From Mucilaginibacter sp. UR6-11 (lineage in GTDB: Bacteria > Bacteroidota > Bacteroidia > Sphingobacteriales > Sphingobacteriaceae): 64,000 nucleotides of DNA. The stretch is from the NCBI RefSeq assembly GCF_020880695.1, contig NZ_JAJIWO010000007.1, positions 186,001 to 250,000 of the forward strand, written 5' to 3'. Positions 18,153 to 27,285 of this stretch are shown here, piece after piece (within the stretch, counting starts at the first letter, position 1; each line of letters begins with the position of its first letter). A model generated the notes under the pieces. It was not told the origin of the DNA. It saw only the letters and a program-made list of their open reading frames with translations, and searched no databases. The position numbers and the translations under genes were made by a program.

Positions 18153-18181
18153 ATTAGTGGTGTAACCCCTACACCATTAAT
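18153..18181. repeat. Hairpin in the sigma-factor upstream region
   Basis: ATTAGTGGTGTA and TACACCATTAAT form a 12-bp stem (one G-T pair) around ACCCC. It is about 90-117 bases upstream of the sigma start codon. It may be a regulator site or a leader stem; there is no T run that would make it a clear terminator. Confidence 0.35.
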
Positions 18182-18287
18182 TTTGCAATTATTTGTTTTA
18201 CAGTATATTAAATAAAAAAACAAGGGGATAAACCGGCCCATGACAATAGGATTACACTTTGTCAAATTAACCAAAAATGGAAATAAA

Positions 18288-19307
18288 TTAACTGATAATA
18301 TTCACTTCGCGCTGTAGTGAAACGCCAAATTTGGAATACACACTGTCTATAATTTGCGACGAAAAGTTGTACACTTCTTCGCCCGTTGCGCTACCATGGT
18401 TCACTAAAACCAGAGCCTGGTTCTTCCAGGTGCCGGTGTTACCCACCACTTTTCCTTTCCAGCCACATTGTTCAATTAACCAGCCCGCTGCTAATTTTAT
18501 TAACCCTTCGCCTGCCGGATAGTTTACAATTTCCGGAAATTTTTCTTTTACCGGTTCAAATTCGGCGACCGTGATAACCGGGTTCTTAAAAAAACTACCC
18601 GCATTCCCAATCGTTGACGGGTCGGGCAGTTTAGCTACGCGGATATGGGACACTACCTGCGATACATCTTTTATAGTAGGTTCAGTAATACCACGGTTAG
18701 CCAGCTCCTCCTCTATCGCGCCGTAGCGCAAATTCAAATTGGGGATGAGTGACAGATCAAATTTTACCGATACAATAATATACCGGCCTTTCAGCTCGGC
18801 TTTAAAAACACTTTCGCGATAGCCAAACTTGCAATCCGCTTTGGTAAAAGTTTTAAACTGACTGGTATTGATCTCAAAAGCCCTACAGCTATAGAAAACA
18901 TCTTTTAACTCGACACCATAGGCGCCAATGTTTTGGATAGGCGACGCGCCAACCGAACCCGGGATCAGGCTGAGGTTCTCCAGCCCGGCATAGCCGCGCT
19001 GCACACAAAAGTTTACCAGGTCATTCCAGACCTCGCCTGCGCCGGCTTCAACAAATACTTCGTTATGGTTGATGCGATGTTCAATACCGCGGATATTCAT
19101 GCGGATAACCAGTCCGTCAAAATCATTGATCAATAACAGGTTGCTGCCGCCGCCTATTACCAGACGCGGGGTTTGCTGCCATTGGGGATCCATAAATAAT
19201 TCAACCAGTTCGTCTTCATGGTTTATTTCGGCGAAGAAATGTGCATTGGCTTCTACCCCGAAAGTATTAAAGTTTTTTAGCGAAACGTTTTGTTGAATTT
19301 GCAGCAT
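18288..19307 (-). CDS. murB: UDP-N-acetylmuramate dehydrogenase (MurB)
   Basis: Reduces UDP-GlcNAc-enolpyruvate to UDP-MurNAc with NADPH and FAD, the second committed step of peptidoglycan synthesis (cytoplasm). FAD-binding marks are VIGGGSNLLL at about 50-59 and GSVGASPIQNIGAYGVE near 117-133. The catalytic serine lies in GNAGSFFKNP near 237, with the conserved Glu in SLQREVNII at the C terminus. The 339-residue length and the intact tail match type I (E. coli-like) MurB. It is a single gene between the sigma-factor leader and the IPT lipoprotein gene. Confidence 0.95.
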   Translation of the reverse strand: MLQIQQNVSLKNFNTFGVEANAHFFAEINHEDELVELFMDPQWQQTPRLVIGGGSNLLLINDFDGLVIRMNIRGIEHRINHNEVFVEAGAGEVWNDLVNFCVQRGYAGLENLSLIPGSVGASPIQNIGAYGVELKDVFYSCRAFEINTSQFKTFTKADCKFGYRESVFKAELKGRYIIVSVKFDLSLIPNLNLRYGAIEEELANRGITEPTIKDVSQVVSHIRVAKLPDPSTIGNAGSFFKNPVITVAEFEPVKEKFPEIVNYPAGEGLIKLAAGWLIEQCGWKGKVVGNTGTWKNQALVLVNHGSATGEEVYNFSSQIIDSVYSKFGVSLQREVNIIS

Positions 19308-19617
19308 GGCGCCAAATTTCGGAATTAATTTGCAAATCAGGATGCTATTAAACGGTGTTCGAGATCTTGTTGTAATAAAATTTGGTTAAGGTTAGCAATT
19401 CCGGATTTAAATATTACAATTTTGTAACTTACCTCCGACAGCATTGTCACTAAACCACATGGGTATTTCTTCCTTCTATCAGCTATAAATAATAACTGAA
19501 GAGTAACGATCTCGCAAATACTGACTAAAAAGTATGTTTACATAAAAAAATATTTTACTTGTATATGTAAAATTATTGTGATATTTATGTAAATAATTAA
19601 CCTAATTAATTAAACAA
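19308..19617. promoter_or_regulatory. 310-bp divergent intergenic region with repeated TTTACATA sites
   Basis: No gene is seen. The region is strongly AT-rich near the IPT gene. The 8-mer TTTACATA occurs at 19537-19544, and its complement TATGTAAA occurs at 19564-19571 and 19586-19593, the last two exactly 22 bp apart (two helical turns). These lie 25-81 bases before the IPT lipoprotein start and could be operator copies. Promoters for murB and the lipoprotein must lie here, but no exact TAnnTTTG was found. Confidence 0.35.
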
Positions 19618-21651
19618 ATGATACGATTAAATCCCCTATTAAAAATGGGCGGCTTGTTGCTGCTTATTACCATTGCCAGTTCGTGCAAAAAAAACACGCA
19701 AACAATTGCCCCTATTGCGGTACCAAAAACTAGTTTTGACGGTGTCATTGACGGAAGAACGGTTTCTCTTGATGAGTCTTCAATGTCAACCACCTATTAC
19801 TCAACAGACGGCGATCCCGTAAAGTCATTGTTGACATCAACCACTTTAAGTACAGCCGGTGAAAAATTTGACATCTACATAAATGATGTTAAAACCGGAG
19901 CTCAAACCATCACAAAGAAACTGGGGACATCCTCTAATCCGGGTTTTCCGGGTTTAAGGGTTAATGGTGTTACCACCACGCCAAATCCAACACAAAGCTA
20001 TGTACGGCTAAAAGTAAACGGCAATACCTGGTATGCTTACGCGGGTACTATTACTATCAGCGTTACCGGTAACGATGTTACGGTAAAGTGGGATCTTAAA
20101 TTTGTAAGCCCTCCGGCCAGAGAGTTTACCGCAACAGGTTCATTTACCTGTCTTAATTATGTAAAGACGGTGCAGCCTAAAACAGCGATTGTTGACCCAA
20201 CCCCTGTTACAACCAAACCTACTATCGAAAGCATTGTTCCTGCACAAGGCCTGGCCGGTGATACAATTACAGTTACAGGGGTTAACTATAGTACTGTACT
20301 TACCGAAAACGTTTTTACATTTAATGACCTCGCCGGAAAAATCATAAAGGCGACAACAACAAGCCTGAAAGTTATTGTTCCGAAAAATGGTGTTACCGGC
20401 GCCGTAAGTTTAAAAATCTTAAACAGCGATTTGACTACCGGCCCTGTCTTTACCTATTTGCAAGTAGCTACGGTTACTTCTTTTGCCCCGGCAGCCGGAA
20501 AAATTGGTGACACTGTTTTAATTAAAGGCACCAATTTCTCTACTACACTTGCAGACAATTTAGTGAAATTTAAGGGCATCCAGGCCACTGTGTTTGCAGC
20601 CACCGCAACTCAAATATCTGCTATTGTTCCTGCAGGGGCAGCAACGGGCGCAATTACCGTTAGTGTTAAAGGCAGAGCAACTATTACCACAAGTAACTTT
20701 ACTGTAGGCAATGGGACAACCTGGACCGATATTGGTTTTACCAGTCCTATTTCGGATTTTAATCAAACCGCCCGCCTTGCTAACAAAATGATATTTGCAG
20801 GTGGTTTTAAATCCAGTTATGTTTACTTAACCGCAGACGGAACTTCGTTTACAAACGTTTACAATGCACTTCCATTCACTAAAACAGGTTTAGAGATACA
20901 TTTGCTTGCAGCTAACGATTCGGCTTTTTACGTAACAACAAATTATGGTATAGCAAAATCTACAGATGGCGCTACCTGGACTAAATTAACACCAAATGCA
21001 CTTAATGCAAATCTTGGTTTTACTGGCATTGTTGCTTTAGGCAATAAGGTAAGCGTTATCAATGGCAATATTTTATACACATCCACGGACGGAGGTGTAA
21101 CCTGGACAAAAAATACCATAACATCTGTAGCTACACTTGATTATATTACAAGCGACCCTACGGGCAAATACTGGTACGCAGTTGATCTTAATACAAACAA
21201 TACAACCACTACTCCAAAAATATTTTATCGATCTACAGATCAGGGCAAAACCTGGGTAGGAGCCAACGGCAATACGGGATATCATTTTTTTGGTGTCGGC
21301 GAGGTAGATTTTATCAAAGCCAACTCGACCAGTGCGTTTTTGCTGTATGCACCGGCAGCGCTTTCCCCTGTGTTTACAGATATACGCTTATACCGTACAA
21401 CCAATCAGGGTGATGGCTGGAGCAAGGTCACTGATGAGGCGGTTAATGCTGTAAAAACAAACGGAACAGAAGTAATGTATGGTGGCTTCACCTTCAATTT
21501 ATCAAGAGATAATGGTGCAAACTTCACAAAATATGTTAACCCGGCGGGTTACACTATTTACGACGTGGAGAAATTTAATGGATACTATTATATTTTCTGT
21601 ACCCTGACTGGTAAAACCACGCATAAAATATTCCGTACAGCAATACAATAA
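19618..21651 (+). CDS. IPT/TIG-domain lipoprotein with Asp-box (BNR) repeats
   Basis: Surface or periplasmic lipoprotein: a hydrophobic N terminus ends in IASSC with Cys23 as the predicted lipidation site. Residues about 35-180 form a beta-rich domain of unknown type. Two IPT/TIG Ig-like domains follow at about 202-284 (PTIESIVPAQGLAGDTITVTG) and 286-365 (VTSFAPAAGKIGDTVLIKG). The C-terminal 310 residues carry Asp-box repeats (STDGGVTWT, STDQGKTWV and weaker TTNQGDGW and SRDNGANF), as in sialidase-like beta propellers. No sialidase active-site arginines are evident, so binding rather than catalysis is more likely. It is monocistronic, with its own terminator. Confidence 0.85.
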   Translation: MIRLNPLLKMGGLLLLITIASSCKKNTQTIAPIAVPKTSFDGVIDGRTVSLDESSMSTTYYSTDGDPVKSLLTSTTLSTAGEKFDIYINDVKTGAQTITKKLGTSSNPGFPGLRVNGVTTTPNPTQSYVRLKVNGNTWYAYAGTITISVTGNDVTVKWDLKFVSPPAREFTATGSFTCLNYVKTVQPKTAIVDPTPVTTKPTIESIVPAQGLAGDTITVTGVNYSTVLTENVFTFNDLAGKIIKATTTSLKVIVPKNGVTGAVSLKILNSDLTTGPVFTYLQVATVTSFAPAAGKIGDTVLIKGTNFSTTLADNLVKFKGIQATVFAATATQISAIVPAGAATGAITVSVKGRATITTSNFTVGNGTTWTDIGFTSPISDFNQTARLANKMIFAGGFKSSYVYLTADGTSFTNVYNALPFTKTGLEIHLLAANDSAFYVTTNYGIAKSTDGATWTKLTPNALNANLGFTGIVALGNKVSVINGNILYTSTDGGVTWTKNTITSVATLDYITSDPTGKYWYAVDLNTNNTTTTPKIFYRSTDQGKTWVGANGNTGYHFFGVGEVDFIKANSTSAFLLYAPAALSPVFTDIRLYRTTNQGDGWSKVTDEAVNAVKTNGTEVMYGGFTFNLSRDNGANFTKYVNPAGYTIYDVEKFNGYYYIFCTLTGKTTHKIFRTAIQ

Positions 21652-21680
21652 CCATTGCTAATACATTCAGAATTTAATGC

Positions 21681-21714
21681 AAAAGCCCTTCGGATAACCC
21701 GGAGGGCTTTTTTG
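21681..21714 (+). terminator. Terminator of the IPT lipoprotein gene
   Basis: AAAGCCCT...AGGGCTTT stem, extended by an imperfect CGG/CCGG pairing around ATAA, followed by TTTTTT. It lies 30 bases after the stop codon. Confidence 0.88.
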
Positions 21715-21773
21715 CAGGGTAAAATATTTCTATTTTGTAGCTTTAAACTAACCGCTATCTAACCTGACAGATC

Positions 21774-22751
21774 ATGAGAGATGATATCTCGCGCAAAAAC
21801 TTTATAAAAGGCGCCGCCGTTACTTTAGCCGGGATACCGCTTGGCGCACCCGTATTGGGTAGGCTCTTGCCTGCGTCTTCATTTAAAAACACTACTGCCG
21901 GCAACGCACACAGCCTGAACATATTTTCTAAACACCTGCAATGGCTTAACTATGCAGACATGGCCCGGCAGGCGGCACAATTAGGGTTTGATGGCATTGA
22001 CCTAACCGTGCGCACCGGCGGGCATGTGTTACCTGAACGGGTAGCTGATGACCTGCCAAAAGCCCTGGAAGCGGTAACAAAAGCGGGTTTAAAAATCAAC
22101 TCCATCACCACCGACATTAAAGACGCCGATGACAAATACACTATTGATATTTTAAAAACGGCGTCGCAATTAGCTATAAAAAATTACCGAATGGGTTGGT
22201 ACAACTATGATAAGCAATTGGACACCTTAGCAAACCTCGCCGCAATAAAAAAACGTTTTGCCGGCTTGGCCGCGATTAATAAACAATACGAAATACATGG
22301 CGATTATGAGAATCATACCGGCCGTTTTGGTAACTCGATATGGGATTTGTGGGAGGTATTAAAGGACTTAGACCCCGAGTGGATTGGCTGTCAGTATGAT
22401 ATACATCACGCAACGGTTGACGGCGCAGAAGCCTGGCCCGTTAATTTAGAGCTGATCAGGAACTATATAGGCTCTATCACCATCAAGGATTTTTACTGGA
22501 AAAAAACAGGCGATAAATGGCAGGTAGAGAACGTGCCGCTGGGGCAAGGCATGATTGATTTCAGAAAATATTTGGCATTGTTAAAGAAGCTTGAATTTAA
22601 AGGCCCGGTTATTCTCCATTACGAATACCCGCTAGGCGGCGCAAATGATGGTGCGACTAAATTAGCTATACCTGAAGCCGAAGTAATTAAAGCTATGAAG
22701 GCAGATGTAATTACATTGAAGGGATGGTTAGCAGAAACCAGGCTGCAATAA
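21774..22751 (+). CDS. Sugar phosphate isomerase/epimerase-like TIM-barrel protein, exported
   Basis: Xylose isomerase-like TIM barrel (AP endonuclease 2 family). The N terminus (SRKNFIKGAAVTLAGIPLG) has basic residues followed by a hydrophobic stretch, as in Tat-type signals of this family, although the twin arginine is not perfect. Core features are LGFDGIDLTVRTGGHVLP, INSITTDI, YEIHGDYENH, the metal-site segment CQYDIHHATVDG, TIKDFYW and the closing HYEYPLGG. Such proteins are frequent in Bacteroidota sugar loci and act on keto-sugars or inositols. The substrate is not known and no partner oxidoreductase is adjacent. Confidence 0.82.
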   Translation: MRDDISRKNFIKGAAVTLAGIPLGAPVLGRLLPASSFKNTTAGNAHSLNIFSKHLQWLNYADMARQAAQLGFDGIDLTVRTGGHVLPERVADDLPKALEAVTKAGLKINSITTDIKDADDKYTIDILKTASQLAIKNYRMGWYNYDKQLDTLANLAAIKKRFAGLAAINKQYEIHGDYENHTGRFGNSIWDLWEVLKDLDPEWIGCQYDIHHATVDGAEAWPVNLELIRNYIGSITIKDFYWKKTGDKWQVENVPLGQGMIDFRKYLALLKKLEFKGPVILHYEYPLGGANDGATKLAIPEAEVIKAMKADVITLKGWLAETRLQ

Positions 22752-22830
22752 AAAAGCTTACCAAATCTAAATTCAGTTGAGCTTTTCTATTGCCAGGTCC
22801 AAATCAAAAAATCCGGACGCTATATAAATA

Positions 22831-24234
22831 TTAAATATGTATCGGCCTGTTATCTGTAGCGGCTAAGCAAGCTTCGCGCATGGCTTCGGTATAAGTTGGG
22901 TGCGCATGGCTTATGCGTGATATATCTTCGGCGCTGGCGCGGTATTCCATCGCTACAACAGCTTCGGCGATCATGTCGGCAGCACGCGGGCCTATCATGT
23001 GTACACCAAGTATCTCGTCGGTGGCAGCGTCGGCCAGTACTTTTACAAAACCATCCAGATCACCACTGGCTACAGCCCTGCCACTTGCCCGGAACGGGAA
23101 AGAACCTGTTTTATATTTTACACCTTTTTCTTTCAGCTGCTCTTCTGTTTGACCTACAGCGGCAACTTCTGGCCAGGTATAAACAACACCCGGTATCAGG
23201 TTATAGTTAATATGTGGTTTTTGCCCAACAATGGTTTCGGCTACGTAGGTACCCTCGTCCTCTGCTTTATGGGCCAGCATTGCACCGCGGATCACATCGC
23301 CTATGGCATAAACACCTTTAACGCTGGTTTCCATATGCTCATCAACCGTAATTTTGCGGCCGCGCTCTTCAACGGTAATACCAATTTTATCTAAGCCAAG
23401 ACTATCTGTATAAGCAATACGGCCAACAGCAACCAGGCAATAATCACCTTTCAATTCTTTTTTATCGCCGTTAGGCGCATCAAAAGTTACGGTAACCTCT
23501 TTACCTTTAACAGATGCGCCGGTTACCTTATGGCCGAGATAAAACTCCATCCCTTGTTTTTGCAATACCTTTTGCAGTTCTTTCCCCAGGCTTTTATCCA
23601 TCGTCGGGATAATGCCATCCATAAATTCAATTACCGATACCTTGGCGCCCAAACGCGCATAAACCGATCCTAACTCCAGGCCAATTACGCCACCGCCAAT
23701 TAATACCAGGTGTTTAGGTATCTCAGGCAATGACAATGCTTCAGTTGACGTAATGATGCGTTTTTTATCTATCTTAATAAATGGAAGGCTTGATGGTTTT
23801 GAGCCTGTTGCAACGATAACGTTTGTACCGGTTATCTCTTGCGTAGTGCCGTCGGCTTTAGTGATGGTTATGGTGTTTTTATCTTTAAACGACCCCATAC
23901 CCTGGTAACCGTCAATTTTATTCTTTTTAAATAAAAAACTGATGCCGGCTGTATTTTTAGCAACTACGTCAGCCTTACGTTTCATCATCTGGCTTATGTC
24001 AACCTTTAAATTGCTAAGGTTAATGCCATGGGTTGTAAATGCATGCCCCGCATTGTAAAAATGTTCAGACGAATCCAGCAAGGCCTTAGACGGAATACAG
24101 CCCACATTAAGACAGGTGCCGCCATAGGTAGTATATTTTTCAATACAAGCTGTTTTTAAACCAAGCTGGGCACAACGTATAGCGGCTACATAACCACCCG
24201 GACCAGAACCTATAACGATAACATCATATTGCAT
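22831..24234 (-). CDS. lpdA: Dihydrolipoyl dehydrogenase (E3)
   Basis: FAD-dependent disulfide oxidoreductase that reoxidises lipoamide in 2-acid dehydrogenase complexes and glycine cleavage. VIGSGPGGYVAA at 7-18 binds FAD. The redox pair is Cys41 and Cys46 in GGTCLNVGCIPSK. GGGVIGLELGSVYARLG binds NAD, YAIGDV closes the FAD domain, and HAHPTYTEA near 443 holds the catalytic His-Glu pair of the dimer interface. Length 467 is canonical. It probably supplies E3 to the sucA-sucB complex encoded 6.6 kb downstream, but is transcribed separately. Confidence 0.96.
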   Translation of the reverse strand: MQYDVIVIGSGPGGYVAAIRCAQLGLKTACIEKYTTYGGTCLNVGCIPSKALLDSSEHFYNAGHAFTTHGINLSNLKVDISQMMKRKADVVAKNTAGISFLFKKNKIDGYQGMGSFKDKNTITITKADGTTQEITGTNVIVATGSKPSSLPFIKIDKKRIITSTEALSLPEIPKHLVLIGGGVIGLELGSVYARLGAKVSVIEFMDGIIPTMDKSLGKELQKVLQKQGMEFYLGHKVTGASVKGKEVTVTFDAPNGDKKELKGDYCLVAVGRIAYTDSLGLDKIGITVEERGRKITVDEHMETSVKGVYAIGDVIRGAMLAHKAEDEGTYVAETIVGQKPHINYNLIPGVVYTWPEVAAVGQTEEQLKEKGVKYKTGSFPFRASGRAVASGDLDGFVKVLADAATDEILGVHMIGPRAADMIAEAVVAMEYRASAEDISRISHAHPTYTEAMREACLAATDNRPIHI

Positions 24235-24256
24235 AATAGTAGTACTTTTTGTGCCG

Positions 24257-24264
24257 CAAAGTTA
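24257..24264 (-). promoter_or_regulatory. -7 promoter element (TAACTTTG) for lpdA
   Basis: Exact TAnnTTTG match on the minus strand, ending 22 bases before the lpdA ATG. No convincing -33 TTG. Confidence 0.5.
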
Positions 24265-24317
24265 CGTTTTTTAGAGATTACTGATCGGTTAATTTTCAGA
24301 GATTAAAGATTAGTTGG

Positions 24318-24347
24318 TTTGGTAATTACCATTTTACACTATATTTA
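24318..24347 (+). promoter_or_regulatory. Promoter candidate for the five-repeat secreted protein
   Basis: TTTG at 24318-24321, an 18-base spacer, then TATATTTA at 24340-24347, one mismatch from TAnnTTTG. It ends eight bases before the ATG at 24356, giving a very short leader. Confidence 0.4.
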
Positions 24348-24355
24348 TATTAATA

Positions 24356-24790
24356 ATGAAAACCTTAACCATTTTATTGCTATTTACCTTCTTTCCCGCA
24401 GCCTATTGCGCTGCCCAAACACTTTATGGTGCTGATGTTTATGGGGTAAAAACTAAAGCCTGCGGATACCTGCAGGGCGGCAAAATTTACTCGGCCGATA
24501 GTTTCGGGCTAAAAGAGAAAGTAACCGGTTTTTTGGAGGATGACAAGATCTACGCAGCCGATGCCTATCAACTTAAAGATAAAGTGATAGGTTTTATTGA
24601 AGGCACAACCGTATACTTTGCAGATGCCTATCAGTTAAAAGCTAAACCGGCGGCTTTTTTAGATGGAGGTAAAGTTTATGCCGCTGATAGCTATGGGCTT
24701 AAAGCCGGTGTTATTGGTTATTATGATGGCGGCAACAGTGCCGGTACTGCCTGCGCCGCGGTTATTTTGCTGCTGCACCGGCACAAATAA
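24356..24790 (+). CDS. Secreted protein of five 21-residue tandem repeats (beta-flower-like)
   Basis: Signal peptide 1-21 (FPAAYCAAQ). Residues 22-126 split into exactly five 21-residue units starting at 22, 43, 64, 85 and 106. Consensus: hydrophobic-Y-x-A-D-x-Y-x-L-K-x-K-V-x-G-F-hydrophobic-x-G-G. Each unit probably makes a small beta hairpin, so the chain may close into a five-fold ring; from memory this resembles proteins called 5-fold beta-flower in Bacteroidota, which I could not verify here. The tail (131-144) is short and hydrophobic with a basic end (ILLLHRHK). It lies 40 bp before the M1 peptidase gene and divergent from lpdA. No function is known. Confidence 0.75.
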   Translation: MKTLTILLLFTFFPAAYCAAQTLYGADVYGVKTKACGYLQGGKIYSADSFGLKEKVTGFLEDDKIYAADAYQLKDKVIGFIEGTTVYFADAYQLKAKPAAFLDGGKVYAADSYGLKAGVIGYYDGGNSAGTACAAVILLLHRHK

Positions 24791-24802
24791 CCTGCAGAGT
24801 AT

Positions 24803-24810
24803 TATATTTG
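24803..24810 (+). promoter_or_regulatory. -7 promoter element (TATATTTG) for the M1 peptidase gene
   Basis: Exact TAnnTTTG match ending 20 bases before the peptidase ATG and inside the 40-bp gap after the repeat-protein gene. It suggests independent initiation. No clear -33 TTG. Confidence 0.5.
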
Positions 24811-24830
24811 AATATAATTAAACTGATTTC

Positions 24831-26513
24831 ATGAAATTACACCGATCGCTCCTTATGCTTTTAGGGATAATGTCTTTTAGCGCGCAGGCGCAATTAATGG
24901 CCCCCAAAGAAAAATTTACCCGTGGCGATTCACTGCGCGGCTACCCGACGCCTTTACGTACCTGTTATGATATCAACTATTATCACCTTGATGTGAAGTT
25001 TGATATTGATAAAAAATTCATCAGCGGTAGCAATCTGTTTAAATTTACAGCTACGCAGGATTTTACCAAACTGCAGTTTGATCTGTACGATAATCTTAAG
25101 GTTGAGAAAGTGGTTTACAAAGGCAACGAATTACCTTTTACACGCGAGTTTAATGCTGTTTTTATAACTTTTCCGCAAACCATAGCTAAAGGCAGCAAAG
25201 ATCAGTTTACCGTATTTTACTCTGGTAACCCTACCATCGCCAAAAATGCTCCCTGGGATGGCGGCGTGGTTTACACTACAGATTCATTAGGCCGGCCATT
25301 TGTGGCCACGGCCTGCCAGGGTGCCGGTGCAAGCATCTGGTGGCCAAATAAAGACCAGCAGGCTGATGAAGTTGACAGCATCCTGATCAGTATTAGTGTG
25401 CCCAAAGGATTAACCGACGTATCAAACGGCCGCCTGCGTAAAAAAACCGAATTAAAAGATGGCTATACGCGTTTTGACTGGTTTGTGTCTAACCCTATCA
25501 ATAATTATGATGTAGAAGCCAACATAGCCAATTACACCCATTTTGGGGATATATATCACGGCGAAAAAGGTAAATTAACCACCGATTTTTGGGTACTATC
25601 TTATAACGTTGAAAAAGCAAAAAAACAATTTGCCGCTAATGTGCCACGTATGTTAAAAGCTTTTGAATACTGGTTTGGCCCCTACCCATGGTATGAGGAC
25701 GGTTATAAGCTGATAGAAACCCCGCATCTGGGCATGGAGCACCAGAGTGGTGTTGCCTATGGCAACCATTATGTTAACGGCTATTATGCCGGCCACAGGG
25801 GGACGCCTACCGGAATCGATTTGTCAGGTACCGGGATCGGTTTAACCTGGGATTATATTATTGTGCATGAAAGTGGACATGAGTGGTTCGGTAATAACAT
25901 TACCTCAAAAGATCTGGGCGATATGTGGATCCATGAAAGTTTCACCGATTACTCGGAATCATTATTTGTAGAAAGTACCTCAACCAAGCAACTTGGCCAG
26001 CAATATGTAAGCGGCCTGCGTAAAACCATTCAAAATACTACCCCCATTGTGGGACCTTATAACGTAAATAAAGAAGGATCGGGCGATATGTATAATAAAG
26101 GATCGGTTATTTTAAACATGATCCGTACCATTATCAATGATGATGAAAAATGGCGTGGTATATTACGTGGCTTAAATAAAACCTTCTACCATAAAACGGT
26201 TACCTATGATGATATCACGCAATATATAAGCAATCAATCCGGTACAAACCTGCTGCCTGTATTTGATCAATATCTGCATTACACCGACCTGCCTATAGTT
26301 GAATTTGCCACTGTTAACGGCAAGCTAATGGCCAAATGGATAGCCAGTGCCGGCAGTTTTACTATGCCATTAAAAGTGCGTGTTAAAGGCGGTGAATATA
26401 AGTTTATAAAAATTGGCAAGGGCTATTTTAGCCCCGTAGATATTGATGGAATTACCAGGGATAATGTGGAGGTTGACACCTTTAACTATTATGTAGGCGT
26501 AATGGTTGATTAA
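24831..26513 (+). CDS. M1 family metallopeptidase, secreted
   Basis: Zinc aminopeptidase, exported by a signal peptide (SFSAQAQ, about 1-21). The zinc site HEXXH-18-E is intact: His346, Glu347, His350 and Glu369 in HESGHEWFGNN...WIHES. The substrate-amine loop normally GAMEN reads GMEHQSG, as in the cold-active/LTA4H-like branch of Bacteroidota. The N-terminal saddle beta domain spans about 40-230. At 560 residues it is short for M1 and lacks the large C-terminal helical ERAP-type domain. Likely role is periplasmic peptide trimming for nutrition. Confidence 0.93.
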   Translation: MKLHRSLLMLLGIMSFSAQAQLMAPKEKFTRGDSLRGYPTPLRTCYDINYYHLDVKFDIDKKFISGSNLFKFTATQDFTKLQFDLYDNLKVEKVVYKGNELPFTREFNAVFITFPQTIAKGSKDQFTVFYSGNPTIAKNAPWDGGVVYTTDSLGRPFVATACQGAGASIWWPNKDQQADEVDSILISISVPKGLTDVSNGRLRKKTELKDGYTRFDWFVSNPINNYDVEANIANYTHFGDIYHGEKGKLTTDFWVLSYNVEKAKKQFAANVPRMLKAFEYWFGPYPWYEDGYKLIETPHLGMEHQSGVAYGNHYVNGYYAGHRGTPTGIDLSGTGIGLTWDYIIVHESGHEWFGNNITSKDLGDMWIHESFTDYSESLFVESTSTKQLGQQYVSGLRKTIQNTTPIVGPYNVNKEGSGDMYNKGSVILNMIRTIINDDEKWRGILRGLNKTFYHKTVTYDDITQYISNQSGTNLLPVFDQYLHYTDLPIVEFATVNGKLMAKWIASAGSFTMPLKVRVKGGEYKFIKIGKGYFSPVDIDGITRDNVEVDTFNYYVGVMVD

Positions 26514-26580
26514 TTTTACTTTTATTGTAACGCATTACTTAAAAATAGCGTCATATATAAAAACAAAACAAACTATTATT

Positions 26581-27276
26581 ATGAAACTTATCAGAATTTT
26601 TATTGCCCTGCTACTGGTTGGCAGCGCGGCACAAACCTTTGCAGATACCGAAGATCGCCATCTTTCAGGCTTTCATGCTGTTGAGGTATCCGGACCATTT
26701 GATGTATACATTACCCAGGGTGCGACCGAGTCGGTTAAAGTTGAAGCACCTGCTGATGTCATAAAAAATATCCTGACTGATGTTAAAGGCGGCACGTTAA
26801 ACATTTACACCAAGCAGCATTTTAGATGGAACAATATTTTTGGTAATAAAAAAATGGTTGTTTATGTAACCATTAAGGACGTTGACGGCATTGCGCTTAC
26901 CGGATCAGGCGATGTGTTTTTTAAAGAAGGCATCAATGCAAATACCCTGCGGTTGCAAGTAACAGGATCAGGTGATTTACTGGGCAAGGTAATTGTAAAA
27001 TCATTGATTAGCAGTATTACCGGATCAGGCGATATAAAAATATCCGGCCATGCGGATGGTCAGAAAGTAAACGTAACAGGCTCCGGTGATTACTCTGCCC
27101 GTAATCTTAGCTCGGTTAATGCAGTTGTTTCTGTAAGCGGATCGGGCGATGCCTCAGTGGATGTAAGCGGCAATCTGCAAGCCAATGTGGTCGGATCAGG
27201 AGATGTGCATTATAGCGGAAACCCTAAAAACATCTCAAAATCAAAAAGCGGCAGCGGGGATATTGAAAGATTTTAA
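26581..27276 (+). CDS. Head-GIN/DUF2807 domain protein, secreted beta-helix
   Basis: ATG 26581 gives a clear signal peptide (MKLIRIFIALLLVGSAAQTFAD); an upstream in-frame ATG at 26506 would overlap the peptidase gene and is rejected. After the head segment (VSGPFDVYITQG) the chain repeats a turn of the form (T/S)GSGD at least seven times, spaced 16-25 residues, typical of right-handed beta-helix DUF2807 proteins. The last repeat ends the protein. They are exported and often conserved in Bacteroidota, with no defined activity. Transcribed with or just after the M1 peptidase gene. Confidence 0.85.
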   Translation: MKLIRIFIALLLVGSAAQTFADTEDRHLSGFHAVEVSGPFDVYITQGATESVKVEAPADVIKNILTDVKGGTLNIYTKQHFRWNNIFGNKKMVVYVTIKDVDGIALTGSGDVFFKEGINANTLRLQVTGSGDLLGKVIVKSLISSITGSGDIKISGHADGQKVNVTGSGDYSARNLSSVNAVVSVSGSGDASVDVSGNLQANVVGSGDVHYSGNPKNISKSKSGSGDIERF

Positions 27277-27285
27277 TTTTTATTA

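Noticed and set aside
24270..24320. Repeated AGAGATTA words between lpdA and the repeat-protein gene
   Set aside because: Only short direct repeats in AT-rich DNA, with no symmetry or spacing that suggests function.
26506..26580. Upstream ATG for the DUF2807 protein
   Set aside because: The added 25 residues are not signal-like and overlap the M1 peptidase gene; ATG 26581 begins a normal signal peptide.
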